A stretch of DNA of 23,154 bases from a virus. The stretch covers positions 1 through 23,154 of the IMG/VR virus record IMGVR_UViG_3300032675_000141, one strand, 5' to 3'. The position numbers and the translations under genes were made by a program. The notes under the pieces were generated by a model that saw only the letters and a list, made by a program, of their open reading frames with translations, was not told the origin of the DNA and made no database searches. Below, piece after piece: positions 1 to 6,804 of the stretch (position 1 is the first letter of the stretch; the number at the start of each line of letters is the position of its first letter).

Positions 1-1259
1 GTCATCATATCGGTTGCACCAGCAATACGCTCACCATAGTTGATGAGGAGTTGTAAAAGCTGGAACGATACACCATTAGGTTCACGGATAGGCAATGGGA
101 AGATGTTGGCACGAAGGTCGTCGCCTGTGCTATCTACACGCTTCCACTCATGTGGTTTGAATGTGTAGTCTCCACCTTTAATCTTAACGCCACGTCCTAG
201 GAATCCACCACCAGTAACACTCATCGTACCAGCATCAATCAACTGGTTAACAATAGTATTTACCGAATCATTAGTAGGCCCAAGCAATACGCCAAAGCCA
301 AGGTCATAGAATCCACCGTCTGGGCTAGGTACAAAGCCATACTTTGTGAAGTACTGTTCAGGCTTAATACGGATGATTTCGCCATTGTGGTACTCAATCG
401 AGTCCTCAAAGTAACGTGCGACAATACGGTAGATTTTTCCAGTGTCTCTACGGATGTAGGCAATGTACGGCTCTTTGTATCCATCTTCATCGAAGTCATG
501 CCAAAAGTGAGTTTCAAAAAATTCGTAAGGAGTATCAGGGTCACCTGATTGCTGACGAACACCTTGTGCGTCTTCTTTAGCTTGGGTAAGCATAGAGACG
601 TTAGGAAGACTAGGTTGTACTTCGTCTTCTACTTTTAAAAATACGCCACGTACCTGACGCTCGTGCAGGTCGTTGGAAGACAAGAGAATTCTATGTGAGA
701 CTCTTGGGGATTCTGCAATTGACTTGGTATAGTAATTGACAACGAAATCATTAGGAAGAACAAGCTCAGAGACATTATGACCTCTTACTGGGTCAAAATA
801 AGACTTCTTAATTGCGGTACCAGCAATAGCTTGAACCAGCAAAGTCTTGTCAGTGTTCTCTTCCCAACCTTCATCTTCTTCCATTACTTGGTAAGTCATG
901 TGACGGGAGATGCGGTCTGCACGTTTGTGCATTTCACCATCGTCGTCTTTACCGTACACCTTACATTTGACAACTTCGTTATTAGAAATTAATGCAGGGT
1001 ACGCACGACTATGATATTGCATTGCAGCAATAGTAATCAATGGGAACTTTACGTTAGAAGCACCAGGCCAAGGGAAAGTTTTTTTCTCTACGACCTGCAA
1101 AGCCAATTTACTAGCTCTTTCATTACGCTCTTCCCAATCTAAACGGGAAGTTAAATCAAGATTGATTTCATCCATCAATCTGAAGCCTAATGAGGATAAC
1201 TCCTCTGAATCCATATCTTCAGCGATATTGGGGGAACGTAGGAGTTCTTCTATTTTCAT
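1..1259 (-). CDS. Phage portal protein, C-terminus cut by window edge
   Basis: An open frame runs leftward from an ATG at 1259 to the window edge with no stop, giving about 419 residues; the C-terminus lies outside. It begins MKIEELLRSPNIAEDMDSEE. Internal stretches such as GGGFLGRGVKIKGG, FKPHEWKRVDS, ANIFPLPIREPNG and, at the edge, ERIAGATDM resemble portal proteins of environmental tailed phages as I recall them. The portal forms the dodecameric ring at the capsid vertex through which DNA enters and leaves. Position directly downstream of the large terminase on the same strand is the classic packaging gene order and supports the call. An AAGGT ribosome-binding sequence sits just before the start, and a promoter-like pair lies in the 82-base gap to terL. 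Family identity rests on pattern memory and synteny, not on a search. Confidence 0.8.
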   Translation of the reverse strand, partial: MKIEELLRSPNIAEDMDSEELSSLGFRLMDEINLDLTSRLDWEERNERASKLALQVVEKKTFPWPGASNVKFPLITIAAMQYHSRAYPALISNNEVVKCKVYGKDDDGEMHKRADRISRHMTYQVMEEDEGWEENTDKTLLVQAIAGTAIKKSYFDPVRGHNVSELVLPNDFVVNYYTKSIAESPRVSHRILLSSNDLHERQVRGVFLKVEDEVQPSLPNVSMLTQAKEDAQGVRQQSGDPDTPYEFFETHFWHDFDEDGYKEPYIAYIRRDTGKIYRIVARYFEDSIEYHNGEIIRIKPEQYFTKYGFVPSPDGGFYDLGFGVLLGPTNDSVNTIVNQLIDAGTMSVTGGGFLGRGVKIKGGDYTFKPHEWKRVDSTGDDLRANIFPLPIREPNGVSFQLLQLLINYGERIAGATDMM

Positions 1260-1285
1260 TGTTTACCTTGTGAATTCTTTAAAGG

Positions 1286-1314
1286 AAAATACCACAGCAT
1301 TGTAACATAGTCAA
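1286..1314 (-). promoter_or_regulatory. Sigma-70-like promoter upstream of portal
   Basis: On the minus strand TTGACT (1314-1309) is followed after exactly 17 bases by TATTTT (1291-1286). These match the -35 and -10 consensus at 5/6 and 4/6. Transcription would start about 20 bases before the portal ribosome-binding site, so portal could be transcribed separately from terL. Seen in sequence; activity is inferred. Confidence 0.4.
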
Positions 1315-1321
1315 TATGTTC

Positions 1322-1345
1322 CTAGACAGTTCAATTCTTGTCTAG
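1322..1345. repeat. Perfect 7-bp inverted repeat at the terL stop codon
   Basis: CTAGACA (1322-1328) and TGTCTAG (1339-1345) form a perfect 7-bp hairpin with a 10-base loop. The right arm contains the terL stop codon. No T-run follows on either strand, so it is not a canonical intrinsic terminator. It may stabilise the mRNA end or set the terL/portal ratio. Confidence 0.4.
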
Positions 1346-2766
1346 TAACCAGTATAGATAGATTGTCCCTCAAATAATTGACCACCGTATTCTTTATCAT
1401 ACTCTTCATCGTCTCTTTCCTCCTGAGTAGGGGCTAAAGTCACTTTATCCAAAGCTAGTCCAATATAAGCTAGAGCATCGACTTGGTCATCGTGTTGACC
1501 TCTAGGAAAGACAAGCATCTCATCTATTAGACCAGCGTACCAGTTCTTTTCTTTGTTAAACCGTACTCCACCTGCCCTCATACGAGCCTGTAGTGGTTTA
1601 GCCCGTTGTTCTTTGTCAACCTTTGGAGTCACTGCGTGTAGGTTAATGTACATTCCCCGCTTAACCATCTCGGCATTCAAGAAGGCATCTAGGGTATGTT
1701 TAATCTGCCCTTTTTCCGCTATGAACAGGTTAGGCTCATACTTTTGTTGTATCCAAAACATATTCTCGATAATCTCAAAGCCATCCCATCTGCCTCGTCT
1801 TATATCGACTATGTGGACAAGCCCTTCTTGGTCGATACCCGCCACCGCAATAACGGTATAGTCGGACTTGGTCTTTTTTGTAATAGCAAAGTCAATTGCA
1901 GCATAATACTCAAGGTAATCAGGAGTATCGCTATGAATAAAATCGTCCCTATGAAAATAGGCATTTTCAGCGTCAATAGGCTTATTGAGATATTCCTGGC
2001 TATATCCATCAGGGTTTCCTTGGTTAATATAGGATTGTCTTATTTCTTCTAGTTTCTCTCTACTGAGCTTCTCAGGCCAGAGTAACTCGGTAAAGTCTTC
2101 ATTGTGCGCTGCAAACCTCTCTGAGTCCCATAACGAGTCTTTAAGTAGTCTTTCTAGGGCACTATCCATGTGAAGGACTGTCCCTACCATTCTAATCTTG
2201 CAGTATTCCGAACCGCAAGGGAATAGGTCATTAAATAGCCAGTTACGGAACTTCTCACGACGCTGTGGGTTCATTACCTGCTCTGCACCCTCTGCATCAT
2301 CAATAATGATGAGATTGGGGCGTTTACCGTTCCATTGCAGTCCTCGGACTTCCTGTTCAGAACCTTTGGCTATGATACAAAACTGGTGTCCGTCTAATAA
2401 CTCTACTACTACTTCTGTCTCAGTATCTTTAACGAACCGTTTAACCCCAAACTGGGATATAAGCTCCTGATTGACTAGAAGCTCTGTTTTGATGTTGGCT
2501 AGGAAGCGGACGACTTGTCCTTCTGTCTTGGAGACTAATAATATGAAATCACGGTCACGAAAGAGAGCAGACGCTAACGTACCAGAGAAGGTTACTGCAG
2601 TAGTCTTAGCGGTTCCACGAGGGGCAGCAACTACTACTCTAGAGCCATCTGAACAGAACTTATCCCAAAGAACCCTATGAAACGCAGGGATTGCCTTGAC
2701 TGCATCCATCCGAGGGACAAGAAACACCCTGACAAAGCCCTCTATCAACTGTGCATCTAGCTTCAT
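1342..2766 (-). CDS. terL: Terminase large subunit
   Basis: This 474-residue protein is the packaging motor that pumps DNA into the prohead and cuts it. The N-terminal ATPase shows a Walker A-like AAPRGTAKT (residues 47-55), Walker B LIIIDD (152-157) and a coupling motif GTVLH (195-199). The C-terminal RNase H-like nuclease shows acidic residues in AAIDFA (D292), AEKG (E351) and HDDQVDALAY (D426, D427, D430). Length is normal for the family. The ATG at 2766 is preceded by AGGAAAG at good spacing, and the first residues already look like the usual N-terminal segment, so I keep this start although it lies inside the upstream 78-residue ORF. Portal follows on the same strand. Confidence 0.95.
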   Translation of the reverse strand: MKLDAQLIEGFVRVFLVPRMDAVKAIPAFHRVLWDKFCSDGSRVVVAAPRGTAKTTAVTFSGTLASALFRDRDFILLVSKTEGQVVRFLANIKTELLVNQELISQFGVKRFVKDTETEVVVELLDGHQFCIIAKGSEQEVRGLQWNGKRPNLIIIDDAEGAEQVMNPQRREKFRNWLFNDLFPCGSEYCKIRMVGTVLHMDSALERLLKDSLWDSERFAAHNEDFTELLWPEKLSREKLEEIRQSYINQGNPDGYSQEYLNKPIDAENAYFHRDDFIHSDTPDYLEYYAAIDFAITKKTKSDYTVIAVAGIDQEGLVHIVDIRRGRWDGFEIIENMFWIQQKYEPNLFIAEKGQIKHTLDAFLNAEMVKRGMYINLHAVTPKVDKEQRAKPLQARMRAGGVRFNKEKNWYAGLIDEMLVFPRGQHDDQVDALAYIGLALDKVTLAPTQEERDDEEYDKEYGGQLFEGQSIYTGY

Positions 2767-2911
2767 GTAATGCTTTCCTAGTGAAGTCTAACAGGAGTTG
2801 CATATCATTCCTAATGCGCCATCCTGCGTCTAACCTTGCTTGTATCTCATCTAATACTTCTTCCGTTACGGGCCGAGATAAATCCGTGGAAGGGATTATG
2901 TTACTCATCAT
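2675..2911 (-). CDS. Small ORF overlapping the start of terL
   Basis: A 78-residue ORF begins with two consecutive ATGs (2911 and 2908) and ends 92 bases inside terL. Residues 1-50 are protein-like and helical (EEVLDEIQARLDAGWRIRND, then LLLDFTRKALHEA). The tail inside terL is rich in Cys, Gly and Ser and looks like translation of the wrong frame. It could be a genuine small leader gene coupled to terL by overlap, or a gene whose original 3' end was overrun by terL. No strong ribosome-binding site is seen. No family recognised. Confidence 0.5.
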   Translation of the reverse strand: MMSNIIPSTDLSRPVTEEVLDEIQARLDAGWRIRNDMQLLLDFTRKALHEARCTVDRGLCQGVSCPSDGCSQGNPCVS

Positions 2912-2993
2912 GGATAGTAGTATAAACCCTAAATTTCAAAAATCCTATATAGCGAGAAATGCGATATTGATTTTGAGTGAAAGTCTCATTTTC

Positions 2994-3360
2994 CTATAGA
3001 GAGAGGGAAACACTTTTTTCTAAATTTGAAATTTGGTTGCGTCGTCTCAGGGTGGGTTATAACTATATTAGCCCACACTTATTTCCCCCTCCCACCCTGT
3101 ATATCCATACAGTATAGGGTTTACCCTAATGGGAACGGTGGTAAGGCCTCTATCCCCTATATAGAGAGAGGATAAGGGTATCAATACTATATAGAGAGGT
3201 GGATAGTTAATGGGTCTCCTTAGCGTGGGGTCTCCTGGTTACGGGATAAGCGGGGGAGACTAGGAAGCTGCCACTAACGAGGACTCATGGGGTAAATGAT
3301 GGTCTTATCTCCTCTCCTATATGTATTCCTCTCTCTAGTATTCTTGTCTCTCTATTTAAT
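2994..3360. repeat. Cluster of TATA(TA)GAGAGAGG-like repeats in both orientations
   Basis: Forward copies: CTATAGAGAGAGG at 2994-3006, CTATATAGAGAGAGG at 3157-3171 and CTATATAGAGAGG at 3187-3199. Copies on the opposite strand read, on plus, CCTCTCCTATATG at 3311-3323, CCTCTCTCTAGTA at 3328-3340 and GTCTCTCTATTTAAT at 3346-3360. A weaker one, CTATATAGCGAGA, is at 2945-2957. The first three point one way and the last three the other. They could be protein-binding sites or initiation regions of phage transcripts; the DNA just upstream of each copy is not conserved. Confidence 0.6.
3048..3099. repeat. Nested inverted repeats
   Basis: CAGGGTGGG (3048-3056) pairs perfectly with CCCACCCTG (3091-3099). 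The alternative inner hairpin GTGGGTTA (3052-3059) with TAGCCCAC (3069-3076) uses overlapping bases, so the two folds exclude each other. A further small hairpin, TAGGGT/ACCCTA, sits at 3115-3128. Mutually exclusive stems are typical of attenuators, but no gene follows directly on the same strand. Confidence 0.45.
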
Positions 3361-3436
3361 GTCTTAACTAGGTTTGTATAAGGTTTAATGTCGGCCGCTT
3401 CATAACACTTTGATATTGCTTAAAAAATAGGCAGCG

Positions 3437-3450
3437 TTGTATCTATACAA
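3437..3450. promoter_or_regulatory. TTGTAT-CT-ATACAA dyad, possible operator
   Basis: A 14-base dyad with perfect 6-base arms lies about 100 bases upstream of the first plus-strand gene. Size and symmetry fit an operator for a small HTH protein, such as the Cro-like protein encoded at 11717-11929. No second copy was noticed near that gene, so the link is speculative. Confidence 0.3.
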
Positions 3451-3514
3451 CTAAGGGAATATACCTAGTAAATAGTTTACAAATAACTTTTGTATTCATG
3501 TATAGTTCTTACAT

Positions 3515-3530
3515 GACATCGGGGGATGTC
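3515..3530 (+). promoter_or_regulatory. 5'-UTR hairpin before the first small gene
   Basis: GACATC-GGGG-GATGTC forms a perfect 6-bp stem with a four-G loop, ending 20 bases before the ATG at 3551 and just upstream of the AGGGGA ribosome-binding site. In mRNA it could protect the 5' end or modulate initiation. Confidence 0.45.
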
Positions 3531-3550
3531 TAATTTATAGGGGAATTGAG

Positions 3551-3775
3551 ATGTTAGTAATCAATGAATCAAAGATACTTAATCAAGTAGCCAAGCTGCA
3601 CGCCAATGCTAAAGATGGTCAATTAAAGTTTAATGATGAAGTCTATCAATTATTTTTTAATCGTGCCGAAGGTGTTTACGATGTTATTGAAGGAGACGGC
3701 AGCCTCTTATTGCGTTATAACACCAGGTCTCTAAAACAAGCATCACAATGGCTTAAAGAGTTTTTATCTAACTAA
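3551..3775 (+). CDS. Hypothetical small phage protein (74 aa)
   Basis: This is the first gene of the short rightward operon. The ATG has AGGGGA at good spacing, in a leader (TATAGGGGAATTGAG) nearly copied before the next gene. The protein has a KDGQLKFNDEVYQLFF strand-like segment and a helical C-terminus (SLKQASQWLKEFL). No motif, membrane segment or family is recognised. It is likely an early accessory protein by position, which is only inference. Confidence 0.75.
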   Translation: MLVINESKILNQVAKLHANAKDGQLKFNDEVYQLFFNRAEGVYDVIEGDGSLLLRYNTRSLKQASQWLKEFLSN

Positions 3776-3788
3776 TAGGGGAATCACA

Positions 3789-4097
3789 ATGAATACATTT
3801 TACAAACACATCAAAGAAAACTACTCAAAAGATGAGTTAAAAGAGATTTCCCAGCATGGTTGCGTTAGTGGTATTGCTGGAACAATGATTTATTACAGTC
3901 AAACTAATGACCTATACGATGAATTTTCCCATGAATTGCACGATAAATTAGGCGAATGGATAGATGAGATTGGAGAGACTCCAGAGTTTATTGCCAAAGA
4001 ATTAGGGAATGCCTCTACTTTTAAGAATGCTATGGTTTGGTTTGTTGCAGAGCAATATGCCAATGAAATAGTTCAAACTCAAGAATGCGAGGCTTAA
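3789..4097 (+). CDS. Conserved hypothetical phage protein (102 aa)
   Basis: Begins MNTFYKHIKENYSKDELKEI and carries the pattern SQHGCVSGIAG followed by Y-D-E-F helices and a C-terminal MVWFVAEQYANEI. I recall phage hypothetical proteins with the same HGC-x-G-x-AG core and WF-A-E-x-A ending; a search would be needed to name the family. It is acidic and soluble. The leader TAATAGGGGAATCACA matches that of the preceding gene, suggesting duplicated or co-selected translation signals. Its stop is one base from the next ATG. Confidence 0.8.
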   Translation: MNTFYKHIKENYSKDELKEISQHGCVSGIAGTMIYYSQTNDLYDEFSHELHDKLGEWIDEIGETPEFIAKELGNASTFKNAMVWFVAEQYANEIVQTQECEA

Positions 4098-4098
4098 T

Positions 4099-4197
4099 AT
4101 GAGAGCGCTTATAGACCAGGTAATTCCTACTCTTTTATTCCTTGCGTTAGGTGTTACGCTTGGGTATCTTGGTGCTGTTTCTTTATTAGGGGTTTAA
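4099..4197 (+). CDS. 32-aa single-span membrane peptide
   Basis: A very short ORF starts one base after the previous stop (TAATATG). After the polar start MRALIDQV it is almost wholly hydrophobic (LLFLALGVTLGYLGAVSLL), enough for one membrane helix. The next ATG follows its stop by two bases, so it sits in an unbroken operon. A second peptide of the same length and design lies at 13911-14009. Function unknown. Confidence 0.6.
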   Translation: MRALIDQVIPTLLFLALGVTLGYLGAVSLLGV

Positions 4198-4199
4198 TT

Positions 4200-4331
4200 A
4201 TGAAAGTTATGGACTATGACACAGCAGAACACTTTTATGCGTGGCTTGATAAGGTAGTTTATCCAGAAGACCAGCACATTGTAGAGTGTCAGATTCATGC
4301 CTTATTGAAAGAGCTATTGAAGAAAATTTAG
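4200..4331 (+). pseudogene. Small ORF, probably frameshifted (43 aa as written)
   Basis: The ATG at 4200 gives MKVMDYDTAEHFYAWLDKVV and then 23 more residues to a TAG at 4331. From 4301 the -1 frame reads on as LIERAIEENLESGEEILEGN and IEEVIA to a TGA at 4379-4381, which overlaps the next start as GTGA in the usual coupled arrangement. The in-frame tail, by contrast, ends without coupling. A protein of about 60 residues combining both parts looks natural. A missing base (mutation or assembly error) is more likely than programmed slippage, as no classical slippery heptamer is visible. Confidence 0.5.
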
Positions 4332-4377
4332 AGAGTGGAGAAGAAATATTAGAGGGAAATATTGAGGAGGTAATAGC

Positions 4378-4569
4378 GTGAAAACACTATACCCACAATT
4401 AAGAATAACAGACCCAAAGTTTAACTATGTATCATCCGCTAAAACAGACATAAGAGAGACGTTTAGGCGTATTCAAGCCACCCAAAATCAAGAAATCAAT
4501 AAGCCTTTAGTGGAGTTTCTTATGATTCCTGATGGATTTGTGCTACCTGTTCAATGGATGGAGTGGTAG
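4378..4569 (+). CDS. Hypothetical protein with GTG start (63 aa)
   Basis: GAGGAGG, close to a perfect ribosome-binding site, lies eight bases before the GTG at 4378, which decides the start. The protein begins MKTLYPQLRITDPKFNYV and contains a helical TDIRETFRRIQA. I recall similar 60-70 residue proteins of unknown role in other phages. It is the last gene of the operon, and its final 50 bases overlap, tail to tail, the end of the leftward TerS-like gene. Confidence 0.75.
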   Translation: MKTLYPQLRITDPKFNYVSSAKTDIRETFRRIQATQNQEINKPLVEFLMIPDGFVLPVQWMEW

Positions 4570-5059
4570 GGGTTATATCAATGGCTTCCTGGGTAATGGT
4601 TCGCAGCTTATCTGCCAATGATTCAATGGTAACATGGCTGATTGATGTGGCCTTACCCTGAAGTAATTGATTAGCCTTTAGTGTTACATCTGCAATAGTG
4701 GCAAGGTGATTGGCTTTTACTTTAGTTCTTACATGGCCTTCATTGGGAATATACGATTCATCCCCGTTTTCTAGCCGTTCGCCTATTTCATCATAGGTCT
4801 TATTGATGATTTGACGCTGTTTGGCTAATAGTTCGTCTTTATAGTTTAGGAGGATTTCTTCAACCATGTTGTGCCACCATGATTTTGTCTTCCATTGGAA
4901 TGCCGTTTGATATGGGACTTCATGCTTTCGACATACGGCTGCTAGATTTGGGTCTAAAAGGTAATCATTTACAAATGCAAGCCGCTTTTCTTGTGAATAA
5001 TTCGAGCCTTCTTCCTCAAGATAGCGAGCTTCCCATTGGTCATAAGTCATTTTTGACAT
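4520..5059 (-). CDS. Putative terminase small subunit / HTH DNA-binding protein
   Basis: About 179 residues from MSKMTYDQWEARY; longer versions begin at in-frame upstream ATG or TTG codons inside ruvC. An N-terminal HTH is visible in KRLAFVNDYLLDPNLAAVCRK followed by HEVPYQTAFQWK, the usual shape of phage small terminases that recognise packaging DNA. Helical, charged segments follow (LLAKQRQIINKTYDEIGERL), with KANHLATIADVTLKANQLL after them and a Thr/Pro-rich tail. It ends the leftward replication operon, 2 kb from terL and separated from it by a rightward mini-operon. A transcription regulator is the alternative. Confidence is moderate because TerS proteins diverge strongly. Confidence 0.55.
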   Translation of the reverse strand: MSKMTYDQWEARYLEEEGSNYSQEKRLAFVNDYLLDPNLAAVCRKHEVPYQTAFQWKTKSWWHNMVEEILLNYKDELLAKQRQIINKTYDEIGERLENGDESYIPNEGHVRTKVKANHLATIADVTLKANQLLQGKATSISHVTIESLADKLRTITQEAIDITPTTPSIEQVAQIHQES

Positions 5060-5507
5060 CTTCTCTCTCTTTCTGACCATAAAGGGCAAGTAGTATTGCC
5101 TCTGCCAAATTGTGGTCTTTCTTTCTCATCTTCATCAGGGGGTAAAGGTCTTTGATAGCCTTTAGTGAATCTTCTTTAGAACTGATTTTAAGCTCTTTTT
5201 TCCATTTTTGTGGGGATACATAGTAAGTAGGTATATTTAACGCCCCTAATACCCCTCTAATCGCCCCGTAAGTGTCTCCAAATGAGAATACTGAGCCAAC
5301 ACCTTGACCAGGCCTACTAGCTACCTTTTCAAGATAACAGATTACATCAGGGTAAACCCTAAGTATGTTGCTTAATTTTTGAGCATCCACCTGTCTCTTG
5401 ATAAATCCGCCTTTAGTCTGTGTCGGAATGGTCTCTAGTAGTTCAATGGCCGACCCGTCAAGAATTGCCAATCCTCCGTCAAGTCCTGGGTCTATGCCAA
5501 GTATCAT
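5040..5507 (-). CDS. RuvC-like Holliday junction resolvase
   Basis: 155 residues with the RuvC/RNase H-like layout: ILGIDPGLDGG near the N-terminus (D6), CYLEKV (E60), the family-typical SFGDTYGAIRGVLGAL, VSPQKWKKELKI, and a C-terminal KKDHNLAEAILLALYG carrying the last acidic residues (D131, E136). It would cut four-way junctions formed during replication and recombination, clearing branches before packaging. The start overlaps the upstream HNH gene by four bases, and its end overlaps the TerS-like gene by about 20 bases, so these are translationally coupled. Confidence 0.92.
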   Translation of the reverse strand: MILGIDPGLDGGLAILDGSAIELLETIPTQTKGGFIKRQVDAQKLSNILRVYPDVICYLEKVASRPGQGVGSVFSFGDTYGAIRGVLGALNIPTYYVSPQKWKKELKISSKEDSLKAIKDLYPLMKMRKKDHNLAEAILLALYGQKEREDVKNDL

Positions 5508-6211
5508 AATAAATAACCTTTTTCTTTCATAAAATCTATTGGATTCTTGGCTGATTTTTCAATATTGCATTTGGGGCATAAAAGCTGAATATTCTCAGGT
5601 ATGTTTTTACCGCCCTTAGACAATGCCGTGATATGGTCAATGTGGTATTTTTTAGATACATCAACACGACAACAAACGCATAGCCATTTTTGAGATTCGC
5701 CAATCTTTTTAACGGTGCCATGTGGCAATCTTTCAGTGTATTTGCTTCGCCTGTTAATTGACCATTCTCTAACTTTTTCAGGGTTCTTTTTTCTGTATTC
5801 TTTTACTCTTTTAGATAAAGCACCTGATTCTTTAAGTCTTTTTATGTGTTCTTGCTTTCCACCTTTCCAATTTGGATGATTTTCACCCGTTGGTGGATTC
5901 CATGATTTTAAAAATGATTCGATACGCTTTTGGTTTGCTTCGGGAGTATGTGCAGCCCTAACCATTACGCTATTGCGGCATTTTTTCGAGCAATATTTTC
6001 CCTCACCAGACTTTATTTGGTATGGCCTAGGAATAAATACATTACCGCATTCCATACATTCTCTTTCCCTAAGTTTTTTCTCTAAATCTTTTCTAAACTG
6101 CCTACAATTATCTGAACAAAAATTTGACCGCCATTCTCTACACTTTGGCACTTCAAAAAGGTTCAGACAACCTTTGCACTTTACTTGGACTCTTGACTTC
6201 AAGATACCCAT
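5504..6211 (-). CDS. HNH endonuclease with N-terminal zinc-binding motifs
   Basis: 235 residues. Two N-terminal Cys clusters (C12/C15 to C32/C36; C52/C55 to C74/C78) look like zinc ribbons. The middle has an NHPNWKGG motif (111-118) often seen in phage HNH homing enzymes. The C-terminal HNH domain runs from CVCC (178-181) through HIDH (190-193) and ENIQLLCPKCN (206-216). It overlaps the 3' end of the YbcO-like gene by 59 bases and the start of ruvC by four. That position suggests a selfish endonuclease gene settled between ybcO-like and ruvC. Whether it is mobile, or acts in packaging or recombination, cannot be told here. Confidence 0.85.
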   Translation of the reverse strand: MGILKSRVQVKCKGCLNLFEVPKCREWRSNFCSDNCRQFRKDLEKKLRERECMECGNVFIPRPYQIKSGEGKYCSKKCRNSVMVRAAHTPEANQKRIESFLKSWNPPTGENHPNWKGGKQEHIKRLKESGALSKRVKEYRKKNPEKVREWSINRRSKYTERLPHGTVKKIGESQKWLCVCCRVDVSKKYHIDHITALSKGGKNIPENIQLLCPKCNIEKSAKNPIDFMKEKGYLL

Positions 6212-6494
6212 TCTCCATTAACCATATATATGTTGATGTGCAAGCCTCAAAAAATCTATTCCTTTTTTCTTCGTAGGAATCTGAGCCTTGGTCTAACTTA
6301 CTATGGCAATTATAGCATAATAAACATATTGCTGCATCTGAGGCTTTTCTTCCCATACCTTTTCCATGCTCTAATAGGTTAGAATGAGCTGACACGGTAG
6401 TTCCGTATGAACAACAAATTGCACAGGGCGCATCTTTTGCTAATTTTAGCAACTGAGGGTTACGATAAGGCTTCGTCTTGAGATAACTAGACAT
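6153..6494 (-). CDS. YbcO/DUF1364-like nuclease
   Basis: 113 residues from the ATG at 6494, chosen because AAAGG precedes it and it overlaps the upstream stop by eight bases; a longer form would reach 6527. The pattern KTKPYRNPQLLKLAKDAPCA, then C-x2-C, TTVSAHSN, HGKGMGRKASD, and C-x2-C-x2-CH is that of the DUF1364/YbcO family of small phage metal-dependent nucleases, thought to act on recombination intermediates. It lies between a small helical protein and the HNH gene. Its C-terminal 20 residues lie in the overlap with the HNH gene and may have been altered by that insertion. Confidence 0.8.
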   Translation of the reverse strand: MSSYLKTKPYRNPQLLKLAKDAPCAICCSYGTTVSAHSNLLEHGKGMGRKASDAAICLLCYNCHSKLDQGSDSYEEKRNRFFEACTSTYIWLMENGYLEVKSPSKVQRLSEPF

Positions 6495-6804
6495 TTGCGT
6501 TAGCCTTTTCCATTGTTTGCCATGCACTAATCTTAATCTTGGCTGCTTCTATCAGGAATCGGAGCTTTTCATCTTGATAAATAGCCTCTTTCATAGCCTC
6601 TAAATGTGTAATATATTCAACATTTTTATAGGCTTCTCGTTCTTGAGCGTTTACAGGCATATCTAGATTGTCAGACATTAACTGAGCTTTGAGTGACTTG
6701 CGATATTCCTCCATATATACCCGATTAGACCGATTTACGGCTGCTTGTTCGGCAGAATCCCTTAAAAAGTCTAGAGCTTTCTCAATATCACGCTGACTTA
6801 TCAT
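6487..6804 (-). CDS. Conserved hypothetical helical protein (105 aa)
   Basis: The start at 6804 is fixed by GGGAGG seven bases upstream, which lies inside the end of the preceding glycosyltransferase gene. The protein is almost all helix and charged: RDIEKALDFLRDSAEQAA, YMEEYRKSLKAQLM, AQEREAYKNVEYITHLEAMK. I recall very similar proteins of unknown function beside phage recombination nucleases, and here too it precedes the YbcO-like gene. A DNA-repair or recombination accessory role is inference from position. Confidence 0.8.
   Translation of the reverse strand: MISQRDIEKALDFLRDSAEQAAVNRSNRVYMEEYRKSLKAQLMSDNLDMPVNAQEREAYKNVEYITHLEAMKEAIYQDEKLRFLIEAAKIKISAWQTMEKANANV

Larger units (their letters stand above)
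2912..3550. other. Divergent non-coding region between terL and small-gene operons
   Basis: About 640 bases without a convincing ORF separate the leftward packaging genes from the rightward small genes. It contains six copies of a purine-rich TATA-AGAGAG-like motif in both orientations, a 9-bp inverted repeat, a TTGTAT/ATACAA dyad and a GACATC/GATGTC hairpin next to the first plus-strand gene (listed separately). Direct copies of GGGTCTCCT occur at 3212-3220 and 3228-3236, with GGGGAGAC inverted at 3253-3260. It must hold divergent promoters. Its position beside terL makes a packaging (pac/cos) site a reasonable guess, not a demonstrated one. Confidence 0.6.

Noticed and set aside
260-562. 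100-codon minus-strand frame
   Set aside because: Lies out of frame inside the portal gene, whose own frame is open over the whole region and protein-like.
1322-1345. Intrinsic terminator between terL and portal
   Set aside because: The hairpin is perfect but no T-run follows on the minus strand, so it is listed only as an inverted repeat.
1322-1350. tRNA-like T-arm around GTTCAATTC
   Set aside because: No acceptor, D or anticodon arms can be placed around it.
2994-3199. T7/SP6-type phage promoters at the CTATAGAGAG motifs
   Set aside because: The bases upstream of CTATA, which such polymerases read, are not conserved among copies, and no single-subunit RNA polymerase is in the window; kept as repeats only.
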